Source: Norana najaformis
Taxonomy: Eukaryota > Annelida > Clitellata > Crassiclitellata > Hormogastridae
Length of the DNA: 64,000 bases
Assembly: GCA_964023275.1 (NCBI GenBank)
Contig: OZ029925.1
Span: 10,245,184 to 10,309,183 of the forward strand
Reading direction: 5' to 3'
Shown: positions 27,128 to 38,400 of the stretch, piece by piece
Position numbering within the stretch: position 1 is the stretch's first letter
How the letters are laid out: the number at the start of each line of letters is the position of its first letter
Translations under genes and position numbers: made by a program
The notes under the pieces: generated by a model
The model's database searches: none
The model's input: the letters and a program-made list of their open reading frames with translations, nothing else
What the model was told of the DNA's origin: nothing

Positions 27128-30100
27128 CTATATGTTATGAATTGACAATCGAAAAATGTCATGAAATATGAAGTAGCTGTTGTTGAGAGGCTTCACATAA
27201 AACGTCTGGCTGAAAGCATGTGGTGGATCATCATCCGTCTGAAAGCAATAATTCAATGCAGTCTTATTACCAATACCAATAATAATAACAAGAACAATAT
27301 TGTTAACTCATACAACACTGAATCATAAAAGCCAACAAAAAAAGAGCTCAAAAATAACTGAGCAAAATGAAGCTTTGAACGTATGACGTGTAATAGCCAT
27401 TGTCAACCACTCTCTCTAGCTGATGACTGCTTCCCATAGTTTTGCACAGATTTATCAAAATATCCCATCTTTACTCCAGGTTTCACTTCAAAAATTTTCA
27501 AAAAGGTAGTTGTGAACTGCTTAGACTGTCACCTCTCGTCCCACGGCAAACCATAAATACCATTCCACTATAAACTGCACTACTTAACCATTCACAATCA
27601 TAAAATCGACTCCAAAGTAAAGGAAAGGTAACTACTCTCATTCTCCTGCACCTACCAGCAGCTTGTTCAATTATGTTGATCAAGATATATTCCTTCACCA
27701 TTTCAAACACTGGTTTGGTCTTTCTGGTCCTACTTTTAGCTAGTTCACATCCTACCTGCACCCTCATACTCTGTCAATTCAGTACATTGACAGCCTGCCC
27801 ACTAAGCAAAGAACACAGTTAAACGTTTATTGTATAAACAGTTCACAAGGTGTGATACTTAAACAACCCAAATATCTCCACTCTTTGCCCACCCCAACAA
27901 ATATTGCACTTGTTCAACAAACACTTTGACCCTTGATCTTCATTGCAACAGGACAGTGATGGACTCTCAGGCATTCTTGATGGCCAGTCCAAAGCTTTGG
28001 AATGCACAGCCCAGTTTCGTGCATTCTGTGCAGGAAATGTGGTCACAATGCAAAAGCCAAAATAGACTCAGCAGGAGACATGCACAGTAAAAGAGTTCTA
28101 AATACCTGGACCAGAAACTGAAAGGTCCATTTCATTTCTTCAGGTAATCAAGGTCAGACAATCAGATATAGCAGTTTAAATGTAAACTGTAGTAGAATGC
28201 AAGTTGCACACCAAATACTTGCCTTAAGTCTTCCAGTCACAAGAACAAGGATTCCATTTTCTGGGGTTGGCTGACAATCCACTTTGGTAACCAGATGCTG
28301 TATTGAGGCAAACCGCAGCTTCTCCTGCCAAAGCAAAAACAGACTTTTCACGCAATAAATAAAATGAAATATAACTACATTTCTGGTCTGCAGCTGATAG
28401 TAAGGTAAACAGTGGAAACTACAAAACATTGTTTGCAGCACTATTTGCTGAAGCATTATTAAAGTGATAATTAGCAGGGTTATAATTAAGGAGCTAGGAG
28501 GGTGATAATTAAAGGGCTACATTCTGGACAACAGTCAGGGGGTTCAAAACCTACCAAAGCAGACATAAGCATGTCTAATCATTTGCAAAAACAGTTAACT
28601 AATTTCATTTACACTGACTAAATAACTTTTCAATACACACTACTAGCAGTAAATGTTGTCAGTGATACCACCAAACTGATCAAACTTACTGTTAAGATTT
28701 CTTTAATGCCGGCTTGTCCTTGTGCTCTGTGCTCTTCAAAAGTGAACATGGCATCAGGCTACAAAATCAAGGTGCAACTGCATCAGATGAAATAACGAAA
28801 ATTATGGAAAATATTTATAACATCACTGGATTACAGATCAATTTCCTGACTGTGTCTAGTCTTAGCTAAGTTCATCTACAGTGCCATTTTCGTAAAATAC
28901 AATGATCTGACCCTGAGTTAAACTTCAACTAATGCTCTAAGCCGTAAGAAGCTTACTGAAACCAGACGGGACACTAATAATTAGAAAGCAGAGTTTGCAG
29001 CTTTAATCCAAGTTATCTTTTATCTATCAGAGAACTTGCAACAGCGTAGCAGCACATCAACAAGTTAGTCTGCACACCTACAGCAGCCTCTCTGCCTCCT
29101 CGATTTAAAGGTTATAACTCTCTTTTAGCCAAACTTCCAAACAACACCAATGAACCACTTTGACAGGTGGTAAAACATAGCAGCCAGACACCTCACCAGA
29201 ACACTAGTAGCTCTTATGACCATGCCATCCCCAACTGCCCATGACAGCCAATATCACCAGTGAAGCAGCTGCTTTAATAGAACAATTATGCAAATTCTAT
29301 AACTATCAAGGCAGAACATTGTATATCTTCCATGGTCTGGCAACTAGAAACAATCCAAGATAAGATATTAGCTAATAAGCAGATTTAACCCAACAAACCC
29401 TAGCCCAGCAGCTTAAAATTGTGATCATTCCCTTTGTATTTTGTGTGTGTGTAGGCTGTTAACAGGCTGTGTGAGTCTATTTGAAGCTGTTGCAATATGG
29501 TTTGTTAAAATATCTACAAGCTTCTCCAACAGCTTAAATGTAAATAAATGTAAATGTACATGCTTTTCTATTACGGCCATATCACCTTAACCCTGCTCAT
29601 TTTTTCAAACTGATCAGGCGAGATCCTTCGCTACCACTGCCCACTGAAGGGGTAGCACGCCTTTTAATGCCCCCCGTGTACGAACTGTGCTAGTCAACTG
29701 GCATCCTCACGCAAAGACGCCTCTTGATGTACGTTTTAACAAGTGTAGCTATCCAGGCCAGTCAACCACTGCAAACAATTTGTTTACTTTACTGTAGATG
29801 ACAATTTTACCATGTCATACTTACACAGATACAAAAAAACTCATGCATCGGCATACACAAAATATCATCTTTACAGCAAGCCCTACGTTCTCGGCTTTTA
29901 ATCTGAATTTGTCCGCTCCCGACCGAAAAATGCATATTATCGCTCATAGCATCCTGTGCAAAGCAAAAACATCAACGTTTAAAGATGCCACGTGAATAAC
30001 ATTTATTCGGCGAATACATCTAGAAATACGGTAAAACGAATTTTCTAATACAGTCACGTGAACCCAGCGACATAAGTTTTTACATACTGAGTAAAGAGCC

Positions 30101-30192
30101 AGCAACTGTTCTCTATTCGTGTCGAAAGTGTTGTAATAGGCTTTTACGAGTTCTTCTCCTAAGACTTCCCAGGGTGCTTTCGTTGCGTTCAT
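27128..30192 (-). CDS. NUTF2: Nuclear transport factor 2 (NTF2)
   Basis: Four coding exons: 30088-30192, 28690-28758, 28223-28324, 27128-27238 (TAG). All joins are phase 0 and give 128 residues, the usual NTF2 length (127 in human). NTF2 carries RanGDP back into the nucleus by binding FxFG nucleoporins. Visible: WEVLGEELVKAYYNTFDTNR (first helices), PDAMFTFEEHRAQGQAGIKE, VDCQPTPENGILVLVTGRLK, then TDDDPPHAFSQTFYVKP (the acidic Ran-binding loop) and FIFHDIFRLSIHN. The nucleoporin-binding tryptophan of human NTF2 is phenylalanine here, as in yeast. The first ATG in frame is 30190-30192. The third intron uses a GC donor (AAG|GCAAGT); a GT donor nearby would break the frame. NXT1/p15 was considered, but the acidic loop and C-terminus are NTF2-type. 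Confidence 0.96.
28217..28222 (-). promoter_or_regulatory. GC-type 5' splice site of NTF2 intron 3
   Basis: The minus strand reads CTTAAG|GCAAGT. The next exon opens TDDDPP in phase 0, so splicing must occur before GC. Using the GT four bases further on would create a stop at once. Confidence 0.88.
29570..29725 (-). repeat. Dispersed repeat family D, copy in NTF2 intron 1
   Basis: GGCGAGATCCTTCGCTACCA and AGCACGCCTTTTAATG match the reverse complement of family D at 55010-55165 (GTAGCGGTGGTGAAGGATCT). Confidence 0.65.
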
Positions 30193-30459
30193 ATTTGTTT
30201 GCAACGTCTTCTGAAACCGAATGAAAAATTCAACTTTGCACGCTTATTTGTCCTAAAATTTACAAATTCTTATATCTCCTAACTTTTGTTGGCAGCGCAA
30301 CACAAATGGCGAATGGCGCATAGCGAAGCGAGAACGCATGAAAACAAGAGGTCAAATGTTTTGAGCAGTTGTACAGCCACCTGTCGGCAGATAGTTAAAC
30401 TTGGTATTGCAAACTGCAATTCTTTCGCGTAAAACTTGAACATAAGAAAAAATTAATAA

Positions 30460-30800
30460 TAATTATTAGAAACTTCTAATGCGCCGGTATCTAATGCACA
30501 AGGCATCAACCGATGGCGCACCAAAGCCAAGCCGCAATCAGGTCAATATCCAGAAGGTCAGTCCACAGGACAGAGGCAACCTACGGTGGATAAGCAATTT
30601 GAAAAAGGTTGAGAACGAAATGACAAAAACCGACTGAGCAGAATGAACAGACACAGAGAGGGAGTTCCAAAATTTAGGTCCAGCAGGTGAAAACGACTTA
30701 TTCATAGGGGTTATGTGAAAACGAAGTCGTTAAGTTTTGTTTAATAAATTCTGCAGCAGGAGAACAAAGCAGTCGTTATAATTGGGTTTTCCGTTAATAT
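30460..30800 (+). repeat. Dispersed element of unknown type (family G), copy 2
   Basis: Starts with AACTTCTAATGCGCCGGT and CACAAGGCATCAACCGATGG. It goes on to GAAAAAGGTTGAGAACG and GAGTTCCAAAATTTAGGTCC, the same order as at 7205-7480 and 45105-45540. Confidence 0.45.
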
Positions 30801-31570
30801 CAATGCACACTTGCAAGCAATGCATAAATATTTGAACAAGAAAGAATATTAACAACAGTCTACAGAATGCTGCATTTGGTGGCAGTCAAGAACCAATATT
30901 GATATATAGGCCTACATAAACATTCCTTGGCTCAACTTCTGCAACTGTTCTAGCTATTTAGAACAAACTCCCGAAAGACCTCGGCAAGTTTGTTTATCCC
31001 CTTCATCGACTGTCAGTTAGAGCATTCCTCCAGTCCTCCGCTTGCCCTCATAAAATCGGTCACACATTATTGCTGTAGTTGCATTTATAAGGCTGAAGCC
31101 GTGCTCGGACCCTACATTAGGTGACTGACAGATGGCCCATAGGCTTACATCTGTGATCTGTTCGTGCTAACTCAGTCTCAAAGACAACGTTATATCGTCA
31201 AATGTCTTGATCATTTCTACCTTAAATTTCTCAATCGAAATATATTTAAAATCACGATACTGTTTGCAAACCTGCTTCTAATGTTCGTCATCAGTTTTAA
31301 GAAATAGGCTGATATAGCTTACAGTAGGCTACATCATTGCTAATCTACACATCTCGGTTTACCCAGCGTCATAGCTCTGTGACTGCGTCTGTCTATGCGC
31401 GTAACCCAAACAACTTTCACCCAGCAGCTCACCTTCTGAAAAATCTACAGCCCAAATGATAAGACTCCCCGTGAGTCCTGTCTCAAGGACTATAGGGGAA
31501 CGACTGGTGTCTCGTATTAATACAGGGAATTCCAGAGTTAAGAGATGTAGAATGGTGGTGAAGAGAAAGC

Positions 31571-32025
31571 ACGCAGTTAATAATGCACCGACTACTGCCG
31601 GTAAAGGAGCGAACCCTGTTCTGAGAGAAGGCCATCCACAGGACGCAGGCCATCCGGCGGTCTCGCAAGAGGCAGAGTCGGATTCCGAGATAGAGATTTC
31701 CAACACTGACTCCTTAAAGGAAGCAGCTAATCCTGAACCTTCCTTAAAGAGAACGTATGAGCTGTGAGCTAAGGTGGTATACGTAACGACCCTTTTAAGT
31801 CGAGAATAGGGCAGTTATATGGGTGGCTCTGGGTACAGAACTGGACTGGAGTCACCCCGCCCTGCGAAGTTGTGTTCAGACGGGTTCAGCCACAAGTGCA
31901 CCTAACAACACTAACTTTTCTCTTGCCTTTTGCGAGACCGCCGGTTGGGCTGCGTCCTGTGGATGGCCTTTTCTCAGAACGGGGTTCGCTCCTCTACCGA
32001 CAGTAGTCAGTACAGTTTTAACTGA
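31571..32025. repeat. Inverted repeat, about 105-bp arms, coding-like
   Basis: Arm 1 is 31571-31675 and arm 2, in reverse complement, is 31922-32025. Shared blocks are GGAGCGAACCC, GGCCATCCACAGGACGCAG and CCGGCGGTCTCGCAA. Each arm reads outward as the peptide GANPVLR[EK]GHPQDA..PAVSQ.A. The arms differ by scattered substitutions. Confidence 0.85.
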
Positions 32026-33280
32026 GTGTGTAAAGCCGTTGAGCGCCAGAATATCGAGTTTCACCGAAAACGATGTGACTCATGTTTTGCGTGGTGGAGT
32101 TGGAGTCCAACCTCAGCCGATCTTGTGTAATTGAGCACGGCCACCGATACAACAACTGTTGTTGCCACTGTCTGGCAGCATAATATTAGCCTACACTAGT
32201 ACTATTTATAAGAGTATACCGTACACACAGTAGATTTGGTTGGAAGCAACATGGCAGAATGACCTTCTGTCATGCAGGGATATCGCCAGATTTTGAAGTT
32301 AGTGAGGGGTTAAGCCGATCGACAACACGTCGTAGGTGATCACAGCGCTGTAGAGGACCATGCGAACGCAGAGGTCTACAAGTGTCCTGATGCGACGTGT
32401 GCAAGATATCGTAAGGCGTGACCCATGCATGCATCATCGATCACTTCCGACATGATGGTCATGCAGCAGCAGCAGCAGCAGATGTTGTATCTGGACTTTC
32501 TCGAATTCATCACTCCTTCTGTCAGACGTTTTCCTGTGTGAAAATCTGCTTTAGGCGTCTGGCTACAGCCTAATTAGGTGAATGTTCATCGAGATATAGC
32601 TTATGGTCTGCGAACAGACCTAAACTAAATCGTGTGGGTTCAGTTAAAATTAATGAAACATGTCATGCATGTCATCCAGCCCTCCCATATGCTCCCTACT
32701 ATACTTTGATCTCCTATAGGACAACACCACGCGAGTTCGTGGACATAGCCTAGACCAACCCAAGTGATGAGTCTGCCGTGAACTGTGCCAGTTCGTGGGC
32801 GGATCTTCGCCCTAAATCGGAAGAAACTCAGAACTAGGAGTTCCAACCTCCTGTCCTCTTTGCATAATTAGACCCACACTCGTAATTGTTTGACTGGTTG
32901 CAGTCGGTAGCATCGTGTTCATTCAATCACGGAACTCAAGGCTAAACGCACATATTTTCGGTGGGCACCACGCACTCGTCTAAAACCCTCCCACCGACCG
33001 CAGTGCCCCCGCTCCCTGGCTTATTAATGTCGCGCTGTAGACATGTCTGCGAAAATTTTGCATCGATAGCAAGCATCACCAGCTAACAAATGAAATGAGA
33101 ACTGTTTATCATTCATCAGACTTTTCTAAGCCAAACAGAACTAATAGTACAGGTTTTGTTAGGCCCTGCAGCCTTACAAAGCCTAGTTAATATTTAACAT
33201 ACTGGCTAGGCATAATATTATCGTCACATAAATATCAACGTTCTTAGATAGCCCTACTTAAATATAATATTGAGACAGGC

Positions 33281-33281
33281 C

Positions 33282-33312
<31 letters not shown>

Positions 33313-33400
33313 ATGATGATAGTAATTGTAATTGTAATAGTAATAGTAATAATAATAACAATAATAATAATAATAACAACAACAATAATAATAATAATAC
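33281..33400. repeat. Compound triplet microsatellite (GAT)n / (AAT, AAC)n
   Basis: GATGATGATGATGATGATGA followed by TAATAGTAAT and AATAATAATAACAACAAC. Translations on the minus strand (poly-Tyr, poly-His) are artefacts. Confidence 0.95.
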
Positions 33401-34054
33401 CCTCCTTGTGCAGTATATCTATGACATATGACTAAGCACTGCATTATACCTATGCCTGTTATACCGGCATAGACAAGGACGGATCATGGATTTCAGGACT
33501 GTGAAGCCACATGGCGAAGGCGGAGCCCAAGCGTATACGGGGGTCTTCATGGGGGCGATGTCCCGTGAAGCTGAGAGGTTTTTGATCAATGTCGTGTGAC
33601 AGTGATACTGTGTTGTGGCGCTTTATAAATCGTCTTATTACTATTATACCAGTAGGCCTGAAGTGGGGATAGCATCGCGGACCAGCCTGCTGTATTTCAG
33701 TACCAGGCTGTAGGTTTTCAGGTGGAAGAACTGTCGATGGTTCTGCAGGTAGCTCTGCTTTTGATCCAATTCCAAAACGAAATAATGTACAACTGTTCTT
33801 TTTTGCTTTCTCAATTCTATCCTCTTTTAAACTTAATTTTTGAGCATCTGATATACGTTACAATACAATACTTCCAAAACAACCCATACTGATACAGACT
33901 GCAGAAATACAAGCTTCGAACTCTGGGGATTGAGATGTACATAGTTCCTCTGCAATATCTCTATCCCTTCAACTGTTACCTTTAACATTTTATTAAGAGT
34001 TTAGCGCCAGTTAGCTTTATATCTACTCCAAAGACACAAATCAAAATGTGTATG

Positions 34055-34275
34055 CTACAAGATGATGATGATGATGAGTTCTCTGCCCGAAGGCAGGTCC
34101 ATAGGGTTTATGCCACCCGAGGATGAGATGAGTGAGGTGGTTTCCCGTTGCCTTGCTCACAGATAATTGTGGGTGAAGAACTTGTCCAAGGTCGCTACGC
34201 TGTGGCTTAAGACAGATTCGAACCCGCTACCCTACGGTTACGAGGCACGGCCCATACCACTACAACGTCCCATAC
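34055..34275 (-). repeat. tRNA-headed SINE (family F), minus strand
   Basis: The minus strand has GTTGTAGTGGTATGGGCCGT (box A-like) and GCGGGTTCGAATCTG (good box B). The body has CCTTGGACAAGTTCTTCACC and AACGGGAAACCACCTCACTC, and it ends in a CAT triplet run. Confidence 0.75.
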
Positions 34276-34409
34276 TTATGCCATATACTGTACAAGAGTT
34301 AAAGATTGGAGACATTGGTTTAACTGGTTCGGAAATATAATCTGTATCTATATTTATGTCGAAGCTATAGTGAAAATATGATACTGTACTGAGATACAAT
34401 GCTACAGTA

Positions 34410-34490
34410 ATCGTAATCTCGAGAATTCAACAGCACCCAACGAAAGCTAAGTCGCGGGAACCAGCTTATGCACAGGTATTTGTGGTATTC
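34410..34490 (-). repeat. Family E, short minus-strand copy
   Basis: CAGTAATCGTAATCTCGAGA and ACAGCACCCAACGAAAGC, then GCGGGAACCAGCTTATGCAC, match the reverse complement of 940-1035. Confidence 0.65.
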
Positions 34491-34634
34491 TCCTGGCATT
34501 AACTTAAGGTTTTCCCGTTGTATTCTAGCCATAGTTTAGGTCCTTCATCCCAGCGCAGCAGATGACGGGAAAGGATGAAATGGCCCCATAGTTTAGATCC
34601 ACCATTCGGCATATAATGCCTAATTTCATACATG

Positions 34635-34792
<158 letters not shown>

Positions 34793-35223
34793 ATTTTTTA
34801 TTTCACCTAACATTGGTGGGATAAACACACAATAATAACATTATATATATTTAGTTATTTATTTAAATTTTATTTTTTAAAGCACTTATAATGGGCGCAA
34901 CGTCAGTACACAGGAAAATGAACCTATAATATATATTATATATACTATATTATATGTCTATTTCTCTGATGGCCTCTGGTCCTTGATCGTCGGTTATATT
35001 CTCTATCTGCCTGTAAGCGTAGTGGAGGAGGTACCAGTACCTTTGCCAGATGTAATCGCAGAGGCTACGAGGTCGGCGATGGTGTCTGACGCACACATTG
35101 AATGTGTGAGCCGTTGTTTACACGCCCCGCAGTCCCACCTCCCCACGTGTTAAGTCGTTCCCATGCAAACTTTGTCCGGTTAAGGAAATTACTGTTTCAT
35201 GGCGTGGGCGACGAACGTAGTGC

Positions 35224-35230
35224 TATAAAA
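35224..35230 (+). promoter_or_regulatory. TATA box of the TEP gene
   Basis: TATAAAA set in GC-richer sequence, 167 bases before the start codon. Transcription would be expected to begin around 35250-35260. E-box-like CACGTG hexamers lie upstream and in the leader. Confidence 0.6.
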
Positions 35231-35396
35231 ACCTGCAACGATTGTCAGACGTACAATCGCCACTAATCGCTAAGCGTCTGAAGACGCGTAGTTGGTTGGT
35301 GATATTTGAGTAGTATTGTGATAATTATTTACAAATCGGAGTTTGAAGTTCACAGTCAAATCGTCACGTGTCTGTGATTTTGCAGGTTTTTCGAAA

Positions 35397-35479
35397 ATGG
35401 TGGAAAGTCGTTCGTGGCCGATTTTACTGGCGGCATGTGTCTTCTCCTTTCTGGTTTTTCCGACTTATTGTCAATCAGG
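35397..35479 (+). CDS. TEP exon 1: start codon and signal peptide
   Basis: ATG in the context GAAAATGG. It encodes a short charged n-region, then the hydrophobic core [19 protein letters not shown], a clear secretion signal with likely cleavage after the cysteine/glutamine. The donor is CAGG|GTAAGA. Confidence 0.93.
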
Positions 35480-38400
35480 GTAAGATAGTTTAGGTCGTCT
35501 GGTTTAATTGTGCGTTAAACTTTCATTACAATATGGATGGAGCAAAACTTTACCAGGACCTTTGTTAAAGGAGACAGTTTATCGCTTATGTGTAATAGTG
35601 TCAAGATTTTTGTTCACTAAACAGCCTTACTAGAGATGTATTATGATGCTATGTTGCATTTGTACAGGGCCAAACGCAACATCTACAGATGCCACATGCT
35701 GTTTATTTTCATGAGCACTGGGCCGTAAAACGAATACTTCAATTGCACATGGATTCGATCATAAGGAAGCACGTAGGGCAGATGGCCTCATCCGTAGTGT
35801 CTCTGACACTAGCAGCTGTCTGTCATTGTTAGCTTATAGAAAGTGACCTTCTTTAGTTCAACCAGCATCCTGGATTATGTATTTTACAGTTAGATGCTAA
35901 GTTTAGTACCCTAGTGCTGTGGGATTTGAGCAGCAGGTCCTGCAACTGAGGAAGCAGTGCCACAGTTAAGGTACATCAAAGGCGTTATACAGATACATGT
36001 AATGCCAGTATGCACAATGAGTGGCCTGATTTTTGCTTTAAACTCTTACAAGTAATGTCTGCAAACAGTAGTGACTAATGTGGCAAATATGGTATTAGAT
36101 GTAACTTTCTAATCAATGTTAGATCACATTGAGCACATTTTTATTTACCAAATGCCAGACAGTTTGTGTTGTTATTGCAAAAGGTCATGCAACTGTATGC
36201 CACTGAGATTTTGCTAAGGGTGTTTGCACATTTTTGAGACTGGGTGTCATTGAAATCCTGTACAGTCAAATATGGGGGAAATGTTGCTTCCACTTGAAAA
36301 GTGTGGAGGTGGTTTTCTCGCTTATGTGTGGATGTCCTTGACTGTGCTTTAGTACTAGATGTTCTGCTACGGTTGTGTTTGTTGTTTCCAGACATGAATT
36401 GTAAGAATGCCTTCGGTGGCTAGAAATATGATCGATTGATGAGGTTGATTGGTTCATTGATTAATGTTAGATTAGACTAGGAACTGACATATCTGGCTGC
36501 TTCCTATCAGTCAACCATGGTCGGCTGGTGCAAACCAGACTCCAGTGAGTCATTCACAGAGCTGTGTCTATGCACTTGAGTCTGTTGGGCTGAATGAAAG
36601 AGTATTGTATTTTTTTCAATTGTGTATCTTATATGCTGGCCATGTTTCAAATGCTATGGGACATTGGAGATTTTCCTACCAGTTTAGACTAGATTATATC
36701 ATATCAGACCAGATGTTTCATAGCCAGGGTTACTCAAAGGGAAAGTTTGAGCTGTAGGGTAGGAAGTGTTCAACATTTGCAGTAAACTTTGTGGCTTGTA
36801 TGCAGTTGGGGTGTCATGTGGTTATGGGCATACCATCTGACTAACTGCACTGCCAGAATAAAAACAGATATACTGATGAAAGATTTTCAGAGGTTTTCTT
36901 TGCAGTGTTTGAAGTTCAGGGCGAGTAGTTCAACTGATGTGTTTCGCTCCTTTGCCTAGGATTTACATCCCTGCAAAAACTGTGTTAACCCTTTTAACTC
37001 CTAATAAAGAATTGTGGCATAACCTTCAGCATGGAAGTTATTTTTAATATGATTGAATCCTATTTAAGAATTTTTGTTATCATTGATCTGAATCATACAT
37101 GAGATAATTGTTTTGTACTAAAATAGGGGACTGATGGTGACAACTCCAAGAGTATGGGTGGCTGGAGGGCAAGAGAATGTCTGCATTGTGTCCCGTGCTT
37201 TGATACCTGAGGTTCTGTGCAATATTCAACTTCGGAAACGCAATAACCAAGCAGAGAGTTTTATTCAGAAAAATGTGACAATAGCCTCTGGTAAGTGACA
37301 TGTATCTGAATACGTTGTTAGTTCAAAAAGTGGGGTGTGAGTGCTCGATCCTTTTTCAAAATACCGCCTATGCTATGTGAATGAAGCCAGCAAATACTGC
37401 TTGCATGATACAGATCCTGTGTATATCTATTTGCATATAGGATGTATGTTGGTTGCTATTTGTCTTAAACTGATCTGCTAAGTGGATCTGTCAACAGTAC
37501 TGATATGAAACTTAATGCAATAGGGCATTCATACTGAACATTTTTAATATTTGTCATAGCCTGAAGTGGTTAGGAAATCCTGTTTGAACAGTAATGAAAC
37601 TATTTAGCAAATAGGCTGTTACTTGCATGTGACATGTGTAATGCTGCTTGCTTACTTTGATTGACATTCAGGATGAATGTTGTTTATTTGTCCCAAGGTT
37701 ATCTGTAAAGTGAATTGTTCACCAGTCTGGAATCACCCACATACTTGTTGCACATGCTTGTTTTTATGTTAAAAACTTGACTCAGCCACTTTGTTCAGAT
37801 GTTTTGCATTTGCGGAATAAATTGAGGAAATAACTGGACGAAAATTAGCAGCTAAGTTGTGAATTGTGCCATGCTGTAGCCTTCTGTGTTTCTCCTATTT
37901 ATTCTTCACTTAGTAGTTTTCCACCCGATGCCTTTTGATAGCTCGTATGTTGCTGATGATTTTCCTGTCAGTTTTTTCCACCTCTGGAAACTATTTGCTT
38001 AAACAGGTGCATCCGCTTGGCGATAGCCTGTACTGTTTTTGCTCACTGGCAACAGCGCCTGTTTCATACAGGGTGGGGACATTGTCTTTGATGCTGCTGT
38101 GACCCTTGTGCTGTTTTTCGTCCTGTAGCACTTGGACTATTGTAGCGATAATTGTAAGTGTACTTGTAGTAATGAAACTTTGTATAACACCATAAGGATT
38201 GCAGCTCTGCCCCTGCTTTTTGACTTCTTTTCATATGTTCATATGTTCCTTTCGTATCTTTTCCTTTGTCTATGAGTTATGTTTCATATCGCTAGCTGAC
38301 ATTTATTGCTTCTCAGTGGCTGTAAGGTGATGAATGTAATATACATGATGCCACTGCATCTTCCTATCACTTTTCCTGAGATTCATATGTGAGCTAACTC

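Noticed and set aside
26395-27767. Short ORFs around the NTF2 3' end
   Set aside because: No resemblance to known families; they lie in the NTF2 3' flank and last intron.
30193-30204. Upstream start for NTF2 adding four residues
   Set aside because: The first codon there is TTG, not ATG. The ATG at 30190-30192 gives the normal family length.
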